From NCBI GenBank assembly GCA_033085395.1, contig JANQBS010000054.1:1-64000 (forward strand): a DNA stretch of 64,000 nt, given 5' to 3'. Below the pieces are notes generated by a model. It searched no databases. It was not told where the DNA came from and saw only the letters and a list, made by a program, of their open reading frames with translations. This DNA is from Xanthoparmelia taractica (Eukaryota > Ascomycota > Lecanoromycetes > Lecanorales > Parmeliaceae). Within the stretch, counting starts at the first letter, position 1; each line of letters begins with the position of its first letter. The translations under genes were made by a program, and so were the position numbers. Of the stretch, positions 22,182 to 33,286 are shown piece by piece.

Positions 22182-25100
22182 AATGAAAGCAATGAGCCTT
22201 GGAGCAGACGTCTTGCAAAGCACAAGATGATAGAGAGGTAACGGTAGAATTTGTGTGAAGTAAACTGAGTGCGGAGGAAGGTTTTATAAGAGACTGGATT
22301 GTGGGGAAGAGGTACTTGTACTTGAAAGGGAAATAGCCGTTGTACTGGTTACCTCTTGAGCTACGGGTTGAGCTACCATCTTGAGCCCATGTGCGTCATT
22401 CGCTGCGGTCCTCTTGCAGCAGATCTTCCGGTCACCTACCAATGCCAGTCGTGATTCTCCGAAGGGTCCCATCTCCTGGCGCAGGTACAGGCGTAAAGTA
22501 TGCACGGAGGCATTGACATAGACAATCAAGCTTGAGTCGCTTCCGTTCAACAGCTGTGAGAGTTGATAGGCTTGCCCCCGCGACTCCAATCCGAGGACTG
22601 GTGATTTGTACTTCTATTTTCAGGCCTAAGCTGCATGATTCGTGGGACTGCGGGAATATGCTGTCTGGTCCTTAGGCAAAGCTTCACGGTTTTCCGGCAT
22701 AGCTGAGGTCATGCTTTCCCTAGCGACTCTGGTTTGCATGTATGCGCGCGCCCTCGGAAAGCAAATCAATGGAGACGGCTTGGGTCTCGGGACTTTTTAT
22801 GTGCCGCCGCGGACTTGAGCACGAGGCCTTGTGAACAGGTGCGCTGAAAATTGTAAGGGAAATCTTGTCGGCGCTTCGGAGGATGGGTACATGGTCAGGC
22901 TCTCAACGGATCTTTGCTCTACGGGCAATGGTAGTAAGCGGATTGAACGGGATTTGACAGCTGCAGGATGCAAGTCAATGATCCAAGATGGGATGAATGC
23001 AGCATTAGTAGATAACATCTATCCTTTATTTCCAGGTTAACTGATGATGATCATTAATCTGCTTTATCAAGAAGAAAAAGAATCAAAAAAATAGTATGAA
23101 GATTGAATGATGAAGATGCGAACCGATGTTAGCCTGTGAAGCTAAACTCCAAACGGCCTAACACCTGCCTAGAACCGCAAGACAAGTCCCATGCATTTGA
23201 CAGTTACCCTATCGGATCTAGATCCATGTACTGGGTACAACGTTGCCAGCTTGGTATGTATCCCGTATCATGTTGACAACGGCAAGCAACTGATTTTTGC
23301 AGACTTTGACTTTGAGAGAACGCACGATTACACGTCGGCAATAGGCAAGCTGGCGGTCAATCATCATCACCAATGATATGATATGGTCTGAATCCTTGAC
23401 TTTGGAAACAGATAAGGTACCTTAGTCAATACTTGGCCTTAACAGCAGGCCAAATGCTGTCTGAAATTCAGAAGCCCACCTGGATGGTCTTGCTTAAAGA
23501 GGAGGCTTCTCCGTTACTCTCGCGGTCTTGCCGTAACCGTTACTTACTCTTATACTACGCGCTTGTTCCAGCTATCGAAACATCGATCTCCAAGTTCCAA
23601 CCGTCCTACATGTCCGAGCATCGCCTAATCAAACATCCATCTCCAACCCAACCGGTGAACCATCGTACAACGACTATCACAGGTACCATGCACGATGATA
23701 ACTGAAACAAGATTGCAGTCCTCCGGGAGTCCGTGCCCAATAGCCAATGCTTCGGGCTTAGGCGTCATGCAGCGTGCCAGCAAGCGACCTCAGAAGCCGG
23801 CGCATGGAAGCCCTACAACGACGGCCATACGGAGTATGGCCGGCGAGATTGCATCTTCGCTTCATAATAATTTCTTCTGACGGCTGAGCACACCTTCCGC
23901 CTTCATGGTATCAGATTCCAGGATTCGTCCTGAAAATACCATGCTGGCCAATTAGCGGGGCTCAAGGACTAAGGCGAGCGTATGCATGTACTCGTACGCG
24001 CCTTGGTTCTTTATCTTTTGGCGCCAAACGGACCTGGTGAACGAGGGGTAGTACCTTGCCATGGACGCAAATGATCATATCTGCTTCTAGTCGTATGCGG
24101 ACAAAGTATTGGTCATTGTAAAGAGGAAGTTCTTCTTCACCACCAAAAGCCCATGAGAAGGCCTGTTTCTGGAAACGATTCCGAAGCTATAAGTTTCTGG
24201 TATGAGTACAAATATCCAAGATGCCAAAGTAGACTTCCTTACTCCTTATAAGGCATCATGCCTCGATCGATATCTCGACGTTTATCTTAGTCTACCGATC
24301 TGTCGCCCCACACCATTAACATCGACGCCCACCTTTGAGTACGTTGGCTGACCACTCTTAATCCATCATCCATCATGCCAACAATGAGGGTTTGCGCTCT
24401 CCAAACCTACCACCGTCCTCCCTGGCTCTCGTACCAAACCTCTCAATGCGACGAAATCAAGACTGACAGCCTTTTCACATCGAGAAAAAGAAGAGAAGGA
24501 AACAGACCACTGCACATACGTTGGATCTGGGCGGCAATCCCCAGACTTTTATGGAGTAGGGTGGGAGCAGAGGACGATAAGACGTTACGGAGCTCGAAAA
24601 CCGCTGCAACGGAAATGCGGTTGGAGTTCTGCCCCTTCAGAAAGTACTAAAGCCGTTGGAAAGCGGCGGAGCATCTTACATCTATAATATTGGATGCACA
24701 TTGTACGGCAGACTTCGAGATCACACGTAGCGCTTTTCTCCGCCTTCATCATTTCCCTCCATGGCTCACGAGATTCTCTTCAGCTTGACACCCGGACAAC
24801 GTCTATCTATATCATCAACAGCTTTCCCACACCAACTCCACCTTTTCTCTCCTCTTCCCGATCGTTCCTCTCCTTTCATCTTCATTCTCGCTCCAGACAA
24901 CCTCTCCCTCCCTCAACCTTCCCTGTTCCCTCTCCCCTTTACCATTTTCCTAGCTCTTCCCACAGCACGCCTTCTGCCAGTCCGCCGTATGCAATCACGC
25001 ACACCCATATCCCTGCTATCCCAATGCATTTGAAAACCCCAATACAAGCATCCACCATTCCACCACCTTCCCTCTTACCAACCCATTACCACCCAAACAT

Positions 25101-25775
25101 CCCCCGACACCCCCCCCGACCACTCATTCTTTTTTCCCTTCCCCCCCCAACCCCACAAACACCCTTTCCCAAACCGCACCTCTCTTCCAACCCCCCCAAG
25201 CTTCCATTGCACTCTTCCCCCACTCTCCCAATCAGCCACATAACATCATACGCACCTCTACAAATCAACGCAAGCGCGCTCCACGCATACATACTTCATT
25301 CCATTCCGACGATGAAAACCGTCATATGGCGGAGAGCATGGTGGGGTTGGGGCGCCTGGCATGGGTAAGTCAAGTCATTGTTATGTATGAATGACGGGAA
25401 AAAAATCAAGTGGAGAAGCTTCGCTCCTCCCCTGTAGCGAAGCGGTTGGATTGAAGGGGTCAGGAACGGGGCCGGGGGGGGGGAGGAAGAGTACGGCTGC
25501 ACAATTGGACGGGACCCTGTGAGCACCGAGCTGGGGTTCGGTCTTGCGGACACTGTCCTCTTTGTGCCAAGTCTTGTGTATTAAATTACAAGAGTAAATA
25601 TATATATGAATGAAAATGAGCTTTGGAATTACCGAAATCGAAGAAACGTAACCAACGACAGGTGATGAGCGCTCAGGCTCAGATCGCAAGTCGTGTTAGT
25701 TCAGTCGTGTATTTTAATCAGCAAAGAAATCCTTGGTGACATGCAGCCGAAAGGTCGGACACCAGGGCCAGAGAA
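22182..25775. other. Gene-free 3.6-kb interval with pyrimidine tract
   Basis: No supported gene on either strand. The left end is the promoter of the hydrolase. From about 24740 to 25260 the plus strand is strongly C/T-rich with C runs of up to about nine, which leaves an open frame of 224 codons by lack of G and A rather than by coding constraint. A G-rich stretch lies at 25470-25490. The right end is the 3' flank of the Zn2Cys6 gene. Confidence 0.5.
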
Positions 25776-28700
25776 TTAGACACCACCTCCTCCGAACCCT
25801 CCAAAGCCCCTTCCAAAATCATCACCAACGGTCCCAATCTCCGGAGGGTTCAGGTTGAAGGGCATGAACCACGCACTCGTTTGCAGGTCACCCAAATATC
25901 CACCTGGACCCAGCATTTGCTGTTGCGTCTGCGGCGGCAGGTCCAACGGATTATCCCACAGGGAAGTGGCCGGATCGTTCAAGCCTTGCTGGGTGATTTG
26001 GGGATCCTGAAGGCCACTGGTCAATGCGCTGAGAGCAGAAGCAGAAGAGGAGCCAGTGGGATCGTTGCCGGCGTAAGCGCCGTAGACGAGCTGGCGGTCG
26101 AGCTGAGGAAGTAGGGCGGTGTTGGCGGGAGTTGCAAGTGGGAGCATGTCGTAGCCTTGAGAGAAGGAATTGGAGCCAGGTTGGGGGTAGAGCTGAGGTG
26201 GGTGGTCGACAAACGCCGAGATATCCATAGGTGGCTGAGACACGGAGAGGGGGAGCATGCCTTGTTGGGCAGCACTGTTGTGAAAATCTGGCTGCTGGAG
26301 CTGCTGCTGGGGTGGTTCCTCTGGTTGCGAAGCAGGCTTGGCACTCTTCCTGCCGGACTTTCGAGGCTGTGCGGTGCGAGAGGGTGACGAGTGGGTGTGG
26401 AAGAAGTCTTCCACGCTCTGGAGGTCTTTTCCATGACTTAGGGAAGCATCGCTGTTAGGTTCCTCTTTGATCTTAACGGCTGGATCCTGATAATCGGCCT
26501 CTGAGACGCCGTGTGGATACTTCTGGAACCAGTCCCCATACTGAAAGACAGTATCGTCTTGACGTGCCACTTCACTCGACCCTTTCTGGGACGCATCCGC
26601 GTGCTGGCGGTAGATGTCCTTTAGGTTCTCGGTCATGAAGTGAAACATTCCCCAGTACTTCTTCATCTTGCCCAAGTATCTGACATTGTTGGTAAGATGT
26701 CTCTTGCACGACGCTTCGATGGATCTATTCTTGGAAAAGATACCCCATACATGTATGATGCTCGACATGTAAGCACAGTAGCCAAGAAATGGCGCAACGG
26801 CATGATATTCAATAGCGTCATTTATCAGAACCGATATCTGGCTAGCCGCGTCAAGGACTGCCGGCACTGCTTCGGCCAGAAAAGCCTTTGGTATCTCCTT
26901 TGGATTTCGTCCTCCCGGAGCAGTGGGTATGGCAAAGCGGTGCAGAAACAATACCACCTGGTTTGAAGCTATATGCATGAAAAGGAACTGGTTCCCCAAT
27001 CTCTTGGTAGCGTGATTCTTCAGGTTTTCTCGAGTATTTTGAAGATCTGTAGGTAATGTTGTCTTGAAGTCGCTGACCTGTCTCCTGAGCTCAGCATATT
27101 GGGATTTGGTGTCCCAGATAGGGTATCCATCCCTTTCTTTTCCTCCCATGTTCAGATACTTGATGACGCGACCCCACAGGACTATTACGCGGATCATATA
27201 CGCGGCTACTCCCATATTACCTTTTAGGTCTGACACTTGACCAGTTTCACTCTTGACAGGGTTTGGTACTCGGCTGTCCAGGCTTTCCGTGGGCCCGGGT
27301 ATCTCCATTTGAAACCTGGATTCTTCAACAGGCAGCTGCACCTTGATAATATCTTCGTCCGCAAACATTGGTCGTTCAGTCCCGGAGGATGTAAAACGAT
27401 CCATGAGGAAGCAAGCCCACATAGTCCTCCTCCTAATTTCCCGATCGGTGAAGCTAAGCTCAGACTTGTTCTCAGTCTTCCGTCCCAGCGGATCGTGATC
27501 CAATTCTCGATGGAGTTGAAGTGCATACGCCATTCTCGTGGCCATACCGCCAAGCATCCAGCTTCTTCCACCCTGGCATGTTCCAAATTCATGAAGACCA
27601 AGTAGCAAAAGTACAATAAGGGTAGTAATATTCGGCTCATCGTAACGACGTAGGGCGATGTCACGTGCTGGGCCAGCCCAGCTCTCGCCTCGCAAGAAGG
27701 CTGGTTCTGTATTCAACTCAGGGTGTGTCGAAAAGCGAGCAGACACCGCGCACACAGCAAGGACAAGGACAGGAGGCAGCGTGCCAGCACTATCGACTAT
27801 TTAGCGAGGTAGATGCAAAACGGAAGGAGGAGATAGATTGCGCACCGTAACCTTCGCATGTAACTCGGCTTGTGTAACAAGTGATATGATTGCCCATATA
27901 GATTGTCAAAGAAAACTTCTGCCAGATGGTCCTGAAGTTCTGGTGTGGGTAGATGCTCTGCACCTTCTGTATTGACTTTGCTTTCATGGTTACCTTGGGC
28001 CTTAGCTGGTTGAGTAGTGGACTTTGAATCAGCCCACTCGTCCAGCTGTGGTCCAAATGCCTCCTCAATACTCCTTTTTTTTCCACTGTTTGCTTGAGCT
28101 GCAGCGGCAGAAGGTTTGATTACTGCTCTTGGTACTGCCTCCGCTTCTTCCTTTGGGATGATCTTAATTACCCTTTCTTCCATTCTCTTGAGGCGCTTGT
28201 CCAACATAGCCATGTAATCAGTTCTCGGTGCCGCTTTTCTTGTAGTAACTTTATAGACGCACGGTATCCTTGACCTGAGACAATGCTTGCAGGCTGGCTT
28301 CTCGCCCGAACAGCGTATCTTCTTGCGCCGACAGGCGATGCAGGCCAATGGCAGCCTCTTGCGCTCTTTGCCCGCTTTAGTCTTGAGTTCGCTCCAGGCA
28401 GGTTTCTTGTCTGCCTCTTCTTTGATATCGTGCCGCCCCACATTTTCCCTATTCGATTGTTTTGTCCAGGCGGCATGTCCATCCAAATGGGGATCTCTGT
28501 GTTCTCGTGTGCTGGCAGGGCTTGTGGGTTCCGACACCTCTAGGCTACTGTTTCTTTGGCTGTGCGCATTTCTTCCTGCAGCGCGAGAATTCGCTCGGTG
28601 ACTCTTCTCAGACGTAAATGAATCCCGTCCTTGAGACACTTCGGAAAACGAGGCCGATTGTTGTTCATCGAATTGACCCTGAGTGTCCCGTGAGGAGGGC

Positions 28701-29092
28701 ATCCCCCTTTCAATGGAATCTTTGAAGCTTGGGTTCTGCTCTTGCGCACTGGTAGCGTGGAAACGAGTTCTGAAAGGAGGTGGATACGGTTGACCTGGCC
28801 CTGGACCCATCATTTGTGATTGTGCATGTGTAGCCTCGAGACCGTAACTTTGAACCTCGGGCATAGCAAATCCATTGAGCGTCTGGGTATTGCTTCTGGC
28901 GGAACGGGAGTGTTGCAACATGCTCTCCGCGGCAGCATACTCTTGAGCCTCTATGGTTGGCCAACCCGGAGCGCTGGTGGACCCCATAGGGCTCAATGCC
29001 CGATGTTCGCGTGGTAACGGTTCGCTGGGCGATACAAACGTTAGATTGTAGATTATCGCCGGTTCTGTGATGTGGGTTTGGTGGGAGCCCAA
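25776..29092 (-). CDS. Zn2Cys6 transcription factor with Fungal_trans domain
   Basis: Minus-strand exons 29092-27846 and 27789-25776 give 1086 aa. The 56-nt intron (donor GTGCGC, acceptor GATAG) is phase 2 and rebuilds the family block YMRRLRAGTLPPVLVLAVCA. Residues about 1-240 are disordered. The binuclear zinc cluster lies at about 250-278 with the exact C-x2-C-x6-C-x6-C-x2-C-x6-C spacing (CIACRRKKIRC, then CKHCLRSRIPC), followed by a linker and a short coiled region with KRLKRMEERV. The middle homology (Fungal_trans) region follows the intron, with RSWMLGGMATRMAYALQLHRE and RRRTMWACFLMDRF. The C-terminal 300 residues are Gln/Pro-rich, as in activation regions, and end in a Phe/Gly-rich tail. 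It binds DNA in the nucleus, probably at CGG half sites; target genes are unknown. Confidence 0.93.
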
Positions 29093-29653
29093 TGTCAGGA
29101 ACGGGCAAGTTGAGGATGAAGGCAGCTGGTGACCACAGGATGATTTATATTATTTACATTTTGAAGTCGCATACAAGAGGGAGAAGATTGATATTTGAAG
29201 ACAGACATGATTGCCCGGAGAAAAGGTAATATGGAGGGCTGAAGCATGGCATGTTGTGTAGTTTGGTGGCGCAACCCTATAACAAGGCTAGAGTTCCTGG
29301 AGTCTGGACGAGGCAGAGTCTTGGAAGCCTAGAAGAAAGGTTTAGGTGCAATATAGTTCTTCTGTACTCACAATCTGCACAAGAACCACAGCACTACATT
29401 CATGAACCAGACCTTGGCAGTCGGAGCCTTTTATAGCCGATTATTACCAAAGCCATGACTACGAAGTACCAATAATCAAAAATGCTGGTTTGATTGGGAC
29501 TCCAGGCGCCATGCTCTACCGCACAGAAGCCGTGTCTTCTATCCATATATATTACCGTACAAGGCATCAATTTGCACGGCGGACGTGGGTATCAAATCTC
29601 GTGGCAAACAGCGACAAATACAAGTCCACCAGCTTTTGCACCTCTACGGCATC
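29093..29653. other. Upstream region of the Zn2Cys6 gene
   Basis: It holds the promoter and 5' UTR of the regulator (minus strand) and the 3' flank of the gene ending at 29654. No gene is recognised. Confidence 0.5.
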
Positions 29654-30985
29654 TCACCGTCCGACATGCCCTTCTGCATGCCCTTCCGCATGCCCTTCCG
29701 CTGTCATCTCTTTGATCCACCCTTCAACCAATCGAGCATTGCTCTCGACGAGCTCTGCACAGGTATCCCTCACTGTTTGCATCTTCTCAATCCGATCCTG
29801 TCCGGGGTTCTTCAACACCCTCCCAATAACGTCAAACTCCGTCTCCTCCTTTCCCTGCAGGTACACCGCATCCTCCGGCAAATAGCTATACGCCGCTAAG
29901 ATCTCTTTAGTCGCAACCAAAGGTGTACCCCCAATCAGCCCAGCAGGCACCGTGCTCGAAGCCTTGCGATCGAGGTATTGGTCGTTGGCGAAAGCAGGTA
30001 GAAGCGCGAAAGTGCGGGAGAGAATGGAGTAGTATTCATCATAATCGAGTGACTCGTCGAAACTGACGTGCGAGGTCAGACCGCTTGGGACCTCGGGGTG
30101 GATTCCCTGGCCTAGCAGATGAAGGGTGACGTTCGAGTTCAACTCTCCATCTCTTTCCGATGACCTCGAGTCTATGAATTCCTGAAGATGAGAAAAGATC
30201 GATTTGTAGTCTCGTCTTGTCGATTCGTAGAGTCCCTGAAGTCCAAACCCAAGCTCCTCTTTGTCTGCGTCAACGGAATTTGGTAATCTGGGGAGGTTGA
30301 CCGGGAAGACGGGAGCAAAGGGTCTGATTGGAGGTTTGGTTTTCCACGCACTTATGCCGTTCTCTCGGAGGAAGGTCGCTGTGTGCTGGGAAAGCGTGAC
30401 AAAATCCACAAGCCCTTTCTCAGCCCAAGGACGGAGGAAATTTTCGTGGTCCTCATTTGCCCAATGGTCGGCGTGGTGGACGACGCAGAATAGGTGCGTC
30501 TTGGCTTCTTTCAGCAAAGCCTCGAGTCGATGTGCAAGCTTGATCCGGTCATACTCGCATGTTGTAAGTACCAGGACATCTAAATTGGCAGTATCCTCGG
30601 CGAGCAGCATGTCGGGCGAATGTGATGCTGGGACTGGGTTGTGAAGTTTGAAGTCCTGCATTATCCTCTCAATACCATAGCGTTGGTTTTGTTGGAAGAG
30701 GCTCAAGTTTGTGTTCATCTGCGAGCCAAAGGAGTGTACGAACGCTGCAACGACTTCATCGTGGTATCCCGTGGTCTCCGCGATTGCAACACTAAGAGGA
30801 TTCATGGAAACATCGTTGACTTTAACACCACCGCTGTTATCGGCATTAAGGATGGGCTTGGAGAACAGCAGAGACTTGTAGGAGAATTGTCTATTGAAGT
30901 TGCTGCCAAAGAGGAAGAAGCCCACCAAGAAGAGGGTTGCTGCAGAAATGGCTAGGAAGCCGGAGAATTGTCGAGTAAAGGCCAT
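29654..30985 (-). CDS. Type II membrane protein, glycosyltransferase-like
   Basis: A single frame of 443 aa. A short cytosolic N-terminus is followed by a signal-anchor at about 9-27 (FLAISAATLFLVGFFLFGS), so the rest should face the Golgi or ER lumen. Alternating strand-helix blocks such as LDVLVLTTCEYDRIKLAHRLEALL and LVDFVTLSQHTATFLRENG, and a late segment with YSILSRTFALLPAFANDQYL and AGLIGGTPLVATKEIL, resemble a GT-B glycosyltransferase fold, where a late Gly/Thr-rich segment helps bind the nucleotide sugar. The family is an uncharacterised fungal one and the donor is unknown. The last 14 residues consist of EGHA repeats coded by a 12-base tandem repeat. Existence is well supported; the transferase call is inference. 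Confidence 0.7.
   Translation of the reverse strand: MAFTRQFSGFLAISAATLFLVGFFLFGSNFNRQFSYKSLLFSKPILNADNSGGVKVNDVSMNPLSVAIAETTGYHDEVVAAFVHSFGSQMNTNLSLFQQNQRYGIERIMQDFKLHNPVPASHSPDMLLAEDTANLDVLVLTTCEYDRIKLAHRLEALLKEAKTHLFCVVHHADHWANEDHENFLRPWAEKGLVDFVTLSQHTATFLRENGISAWKTKPPIRPFAPVFPVNLPRLPNSVDADKEELGFGLQGLYESTRRDYKSIFSHLQEFIDSRSSERDGELNSNVTLHLLGQGIHPEVPSGLTSHVSFDESLDYDEYYSILSRTFALLPAFANDQYLDRKASSTVPAGLIGGTPLVATKEILAAYSYLPEDAVYLQGKEETEFDVIGRVLKNPGQDRIEKMQTVRDTCAELVESNARLVEGWIKEMTAEGHAEGHAEGHVGR
29664..29703 (+). repeat. 12-bp tandem repeat in the coding 3' end
   Basis: About three to four copies of CATGCCCTTCCG (one with a C to T change) lie inside the 3' end of the preceding minus-strand gene and encode its AEGHAEGHAEGH tail. 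The copy number probably varies between strains. Confidence 0.8.
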
Positions 30986-31975
30986 GCCTGGGTGTTAACT
31001 TTTGGAACAGGTCACTTGGATCGGCTCACTTGTCGAACGCTGGAACTTCTACCCTGAGGCGGTCCGTTGCTCATGAAGGTGTGCAAGACCTGTCCCGTCC
31101 CGCACCGTGGACAAACTTGGTCTCCAACACACCAACACGGGTATTGCCCACAGGCTGATTCCACTTTCTTGCCCTGCAGAAATAGGAAGAATGAAGGTAC
31201 GCTGAGCAAACTCAACAGAGGGAACTTGTGTGTAAGTGGCAAGTCCTATTTAACGTTGTAGGAGGTATCATGGTGGAGCTCTTGGGCGAGCAAGATGCTG
31301 CTTAGAGTGAAGATGAAATAGGAGTTTTACAAAGGCGCTCGTGGCGCTTGCCCGCGGAAGTAAATTCGAAAGATGTACCTTGATGTAGATATGATTCTTT
31401 GACTGTACTTTGATTGCGATTACTTGGTTAATAAAAAAAGGAGAGAACGTTTGAGGGAGAGCCAAGGATTGTACTTTAAGTATTATTGGCGCCCTTGCAT
31501 TTCCGAGACACTAGGGGGTGGTGTAACGGCCCCTTGCCGCCCTTATGCCACAAAAGAACTGCCATAGCAAAAAACTCTCGAGATTCTGGAATTTCATAAG
31601 ATAAATCATCACTGAGAAATTGGGTGGATTATTATCAACGAACTCGTGAGCAGTCCTCAAGTTGTATCCCAAACTCCCATCAAAGCATACGTGATTGATG
31701 TGCATGCAAGAGGTGGACTCTTTAATATGGAACGACATTCCTATTCTAGAAAGGGTCGTAAGCTGATATCTCCATTTATCTTGCCGTCACTTATTGTTTG
31801 GCTAAGAAGAAATGACGCTCGACACGCCAAGCTTTGCATGCTTTTGGAAGGTACGCTAAAGCAAATCAAGCGTCAAGTGCTCGAAGTATTCGTTGGTATT
31901 CGACCGTACCTCAATAGTGACCTGTCACCTGACATCCTACTGACATGCTCGTTCCCCTGGATAGATGATAATGCC
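30986..31975. other. Intergenic, about 1 kb
   Basis: The left part is the promoter of the glycosyltransferase-like gene. Open frames on both strands are short and uninformative. No repeats were noted. Confidence 0.45.
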
Positions 31976-32755
31976 CTAATCTTCTGCACCAAATTTACTC
32001 CATACCTCCTCCCCAAGCTTACCAGCCTGTTCTCCCGTCTCCTTCATCCACTTTTTCGCCGTCCCCCAAACGGTCTGATCCTCCTCCAACCCTGGCCTCG
32101 CCCCTTTCGAATTGTCTACATACCCCAACGACGGCAGAGTGTCAGACCGGTTCTCGTCTTGTTGTTGAGCCTTAAAACGCTGATCCGGCGTCATGTCTGA
32201 CGCAAAGGGATTCTGCACGTAGCCCGGTGGATGCTCGAGGCTTGCTCGTGCGGGCATGTCCGTGGAAGATGGGATATTGCTCGGTTGGGCCGAAGGGGTG
32301 AAGGAAGGTTGCCTACTCGTAGAAGTCGTAGACGCGGGCGGGAGGGCCCTCAAGGGGCCATCCACCGGCGATTGCAACATTTGAGAAGGATACGGTTGAG
32401 GTTGGGCTAGCGTAGAGTGGACTGGCACGTAGTGCTCTGGTGGTAATGGCTTCTCGCCAGCTTTGGGCGGGGGTGGCACGCTGGGCCGCCGCGTGGTGGT
32501 TGTGGGCGGGGGTGGGACAAGTGTTGCTCCCGGCTGTGGAGCTGGTGGACCATAGCTGGAGCTTTGTGGTATAGTGCTCGTGGGCGTTGGGGCAGCTGCC
32601 CCAGGCTGAGCCGATGGGTACACGTAAGGGGAAGGTGTGATGGTTTGTTCCGGCTGCGAGGGGTTTCCTTCCTGTGAACTCTGCACTGTCTGTGGTGTGA
32701 TGCCGCCGGCTTTCGCTGGATTTATAGGGTCCTCTGTGTGGATTCGTACTGCCAT
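31976..32755 (-). CDS. Pro-rich disordered protein with amphipathic C-terminus
   Basis: A single frame of 259 aa with no intron. The first 190 residues are Pro, Ser, Thr and Gln rich (for example PPPPTTTTRRPSVPPPP) and look disordered. The last 70 residues are denser and better conserved in style: PPGYVQNPFASDMTPDQRFK, then a Trp-containing amphipathic helix (VWGTAKKWMKETGEQAGKLGEEVW). Helices like this often contact membranes. The arrangement is that of a conserved fungal protein of unknown function. No signal peptide or membrane span is present. The strand is supported by absence of a comparable product on the other strand and by the coherent C-terminal block. Confidence 0.66.
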   Translation of the reverse strand: MAVRIHTEDPINPAKAGGITPQTVQSSQEGNPSQPEQTITPSPYVYPSAQPGAAAPTPTSTIPQSSSYGPPAPQPGATLVPPPPTTTTRRPSVPPPPKAGEKPLPPEHYVPVHSTLAQPQPYPSQMLQSPVDGPLRALPPASTTSTSRQPSFTPSAQPSNIPSSTDMPARASLEHPPGYVQNPFASDMTPDQRFKAQQQDENRSDTLPSLGYVDNSKGARPGLEEDQTVWGTAKKWMKETGEQAGKLGEEVWSKFGAED

Positions 32756-33286
32756 AATAATGTATAGGGTATTGGATTATTAAAAGGAACTTTGATTTTG
32801 AGTACGGACATGAAGACGGATAGATCACTAGTCATCATGAGGCATGCGAATTATACACCTGAAGCAAGGGGAGACCTTCCTACGCCGTACGTCATCCGGC
32901 CGTGCACAGCGTTTCAGCATGAAACAGCAGGACTTCGGTCAGATACCTGTCAACCAAAGGAACTGAGCAAGCTAGTGATTAGAACGGATGAGTCTACCTC
33001 TCGATATGCAATCTATTTCCATAGAACGGACCAGACCGATAAAGGGAAGAAGAACCAAGCGGAGTTGTGACAGTGCAAGATACAGAAGTACATGTGTATA
33101 AAAGTCGCCAGCTTGAATAGTACAGCATCAGGAGCATCAGCTGAACCACCTGAATGATCACCCCTTCACACCTCAACCGTCACCGATTTTCCACCACGTA
33201 TCGCAAACCTCAGCCCAGATGGACTGCAGCAGCTTGTAGCCCAAGTAGTCCATCTATGCCGGAATGCCAGAAGCGTTATAGTGCAC
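32756..33286. other. Intergenic
   Basis: The promoter of the Pro-rich protein gene (left) and the 3' flank of the ADP/ATP carrier gene (right). Nothing else is seen. Confidence 0.45.

Noticed and set aside
24694..25368. A 224-codon open frame on the plus strand
   Set aside because: It is open only because the strand lacks G and A; composition is Pro, His and Ser without any pattern, and there is no recognisable domain.
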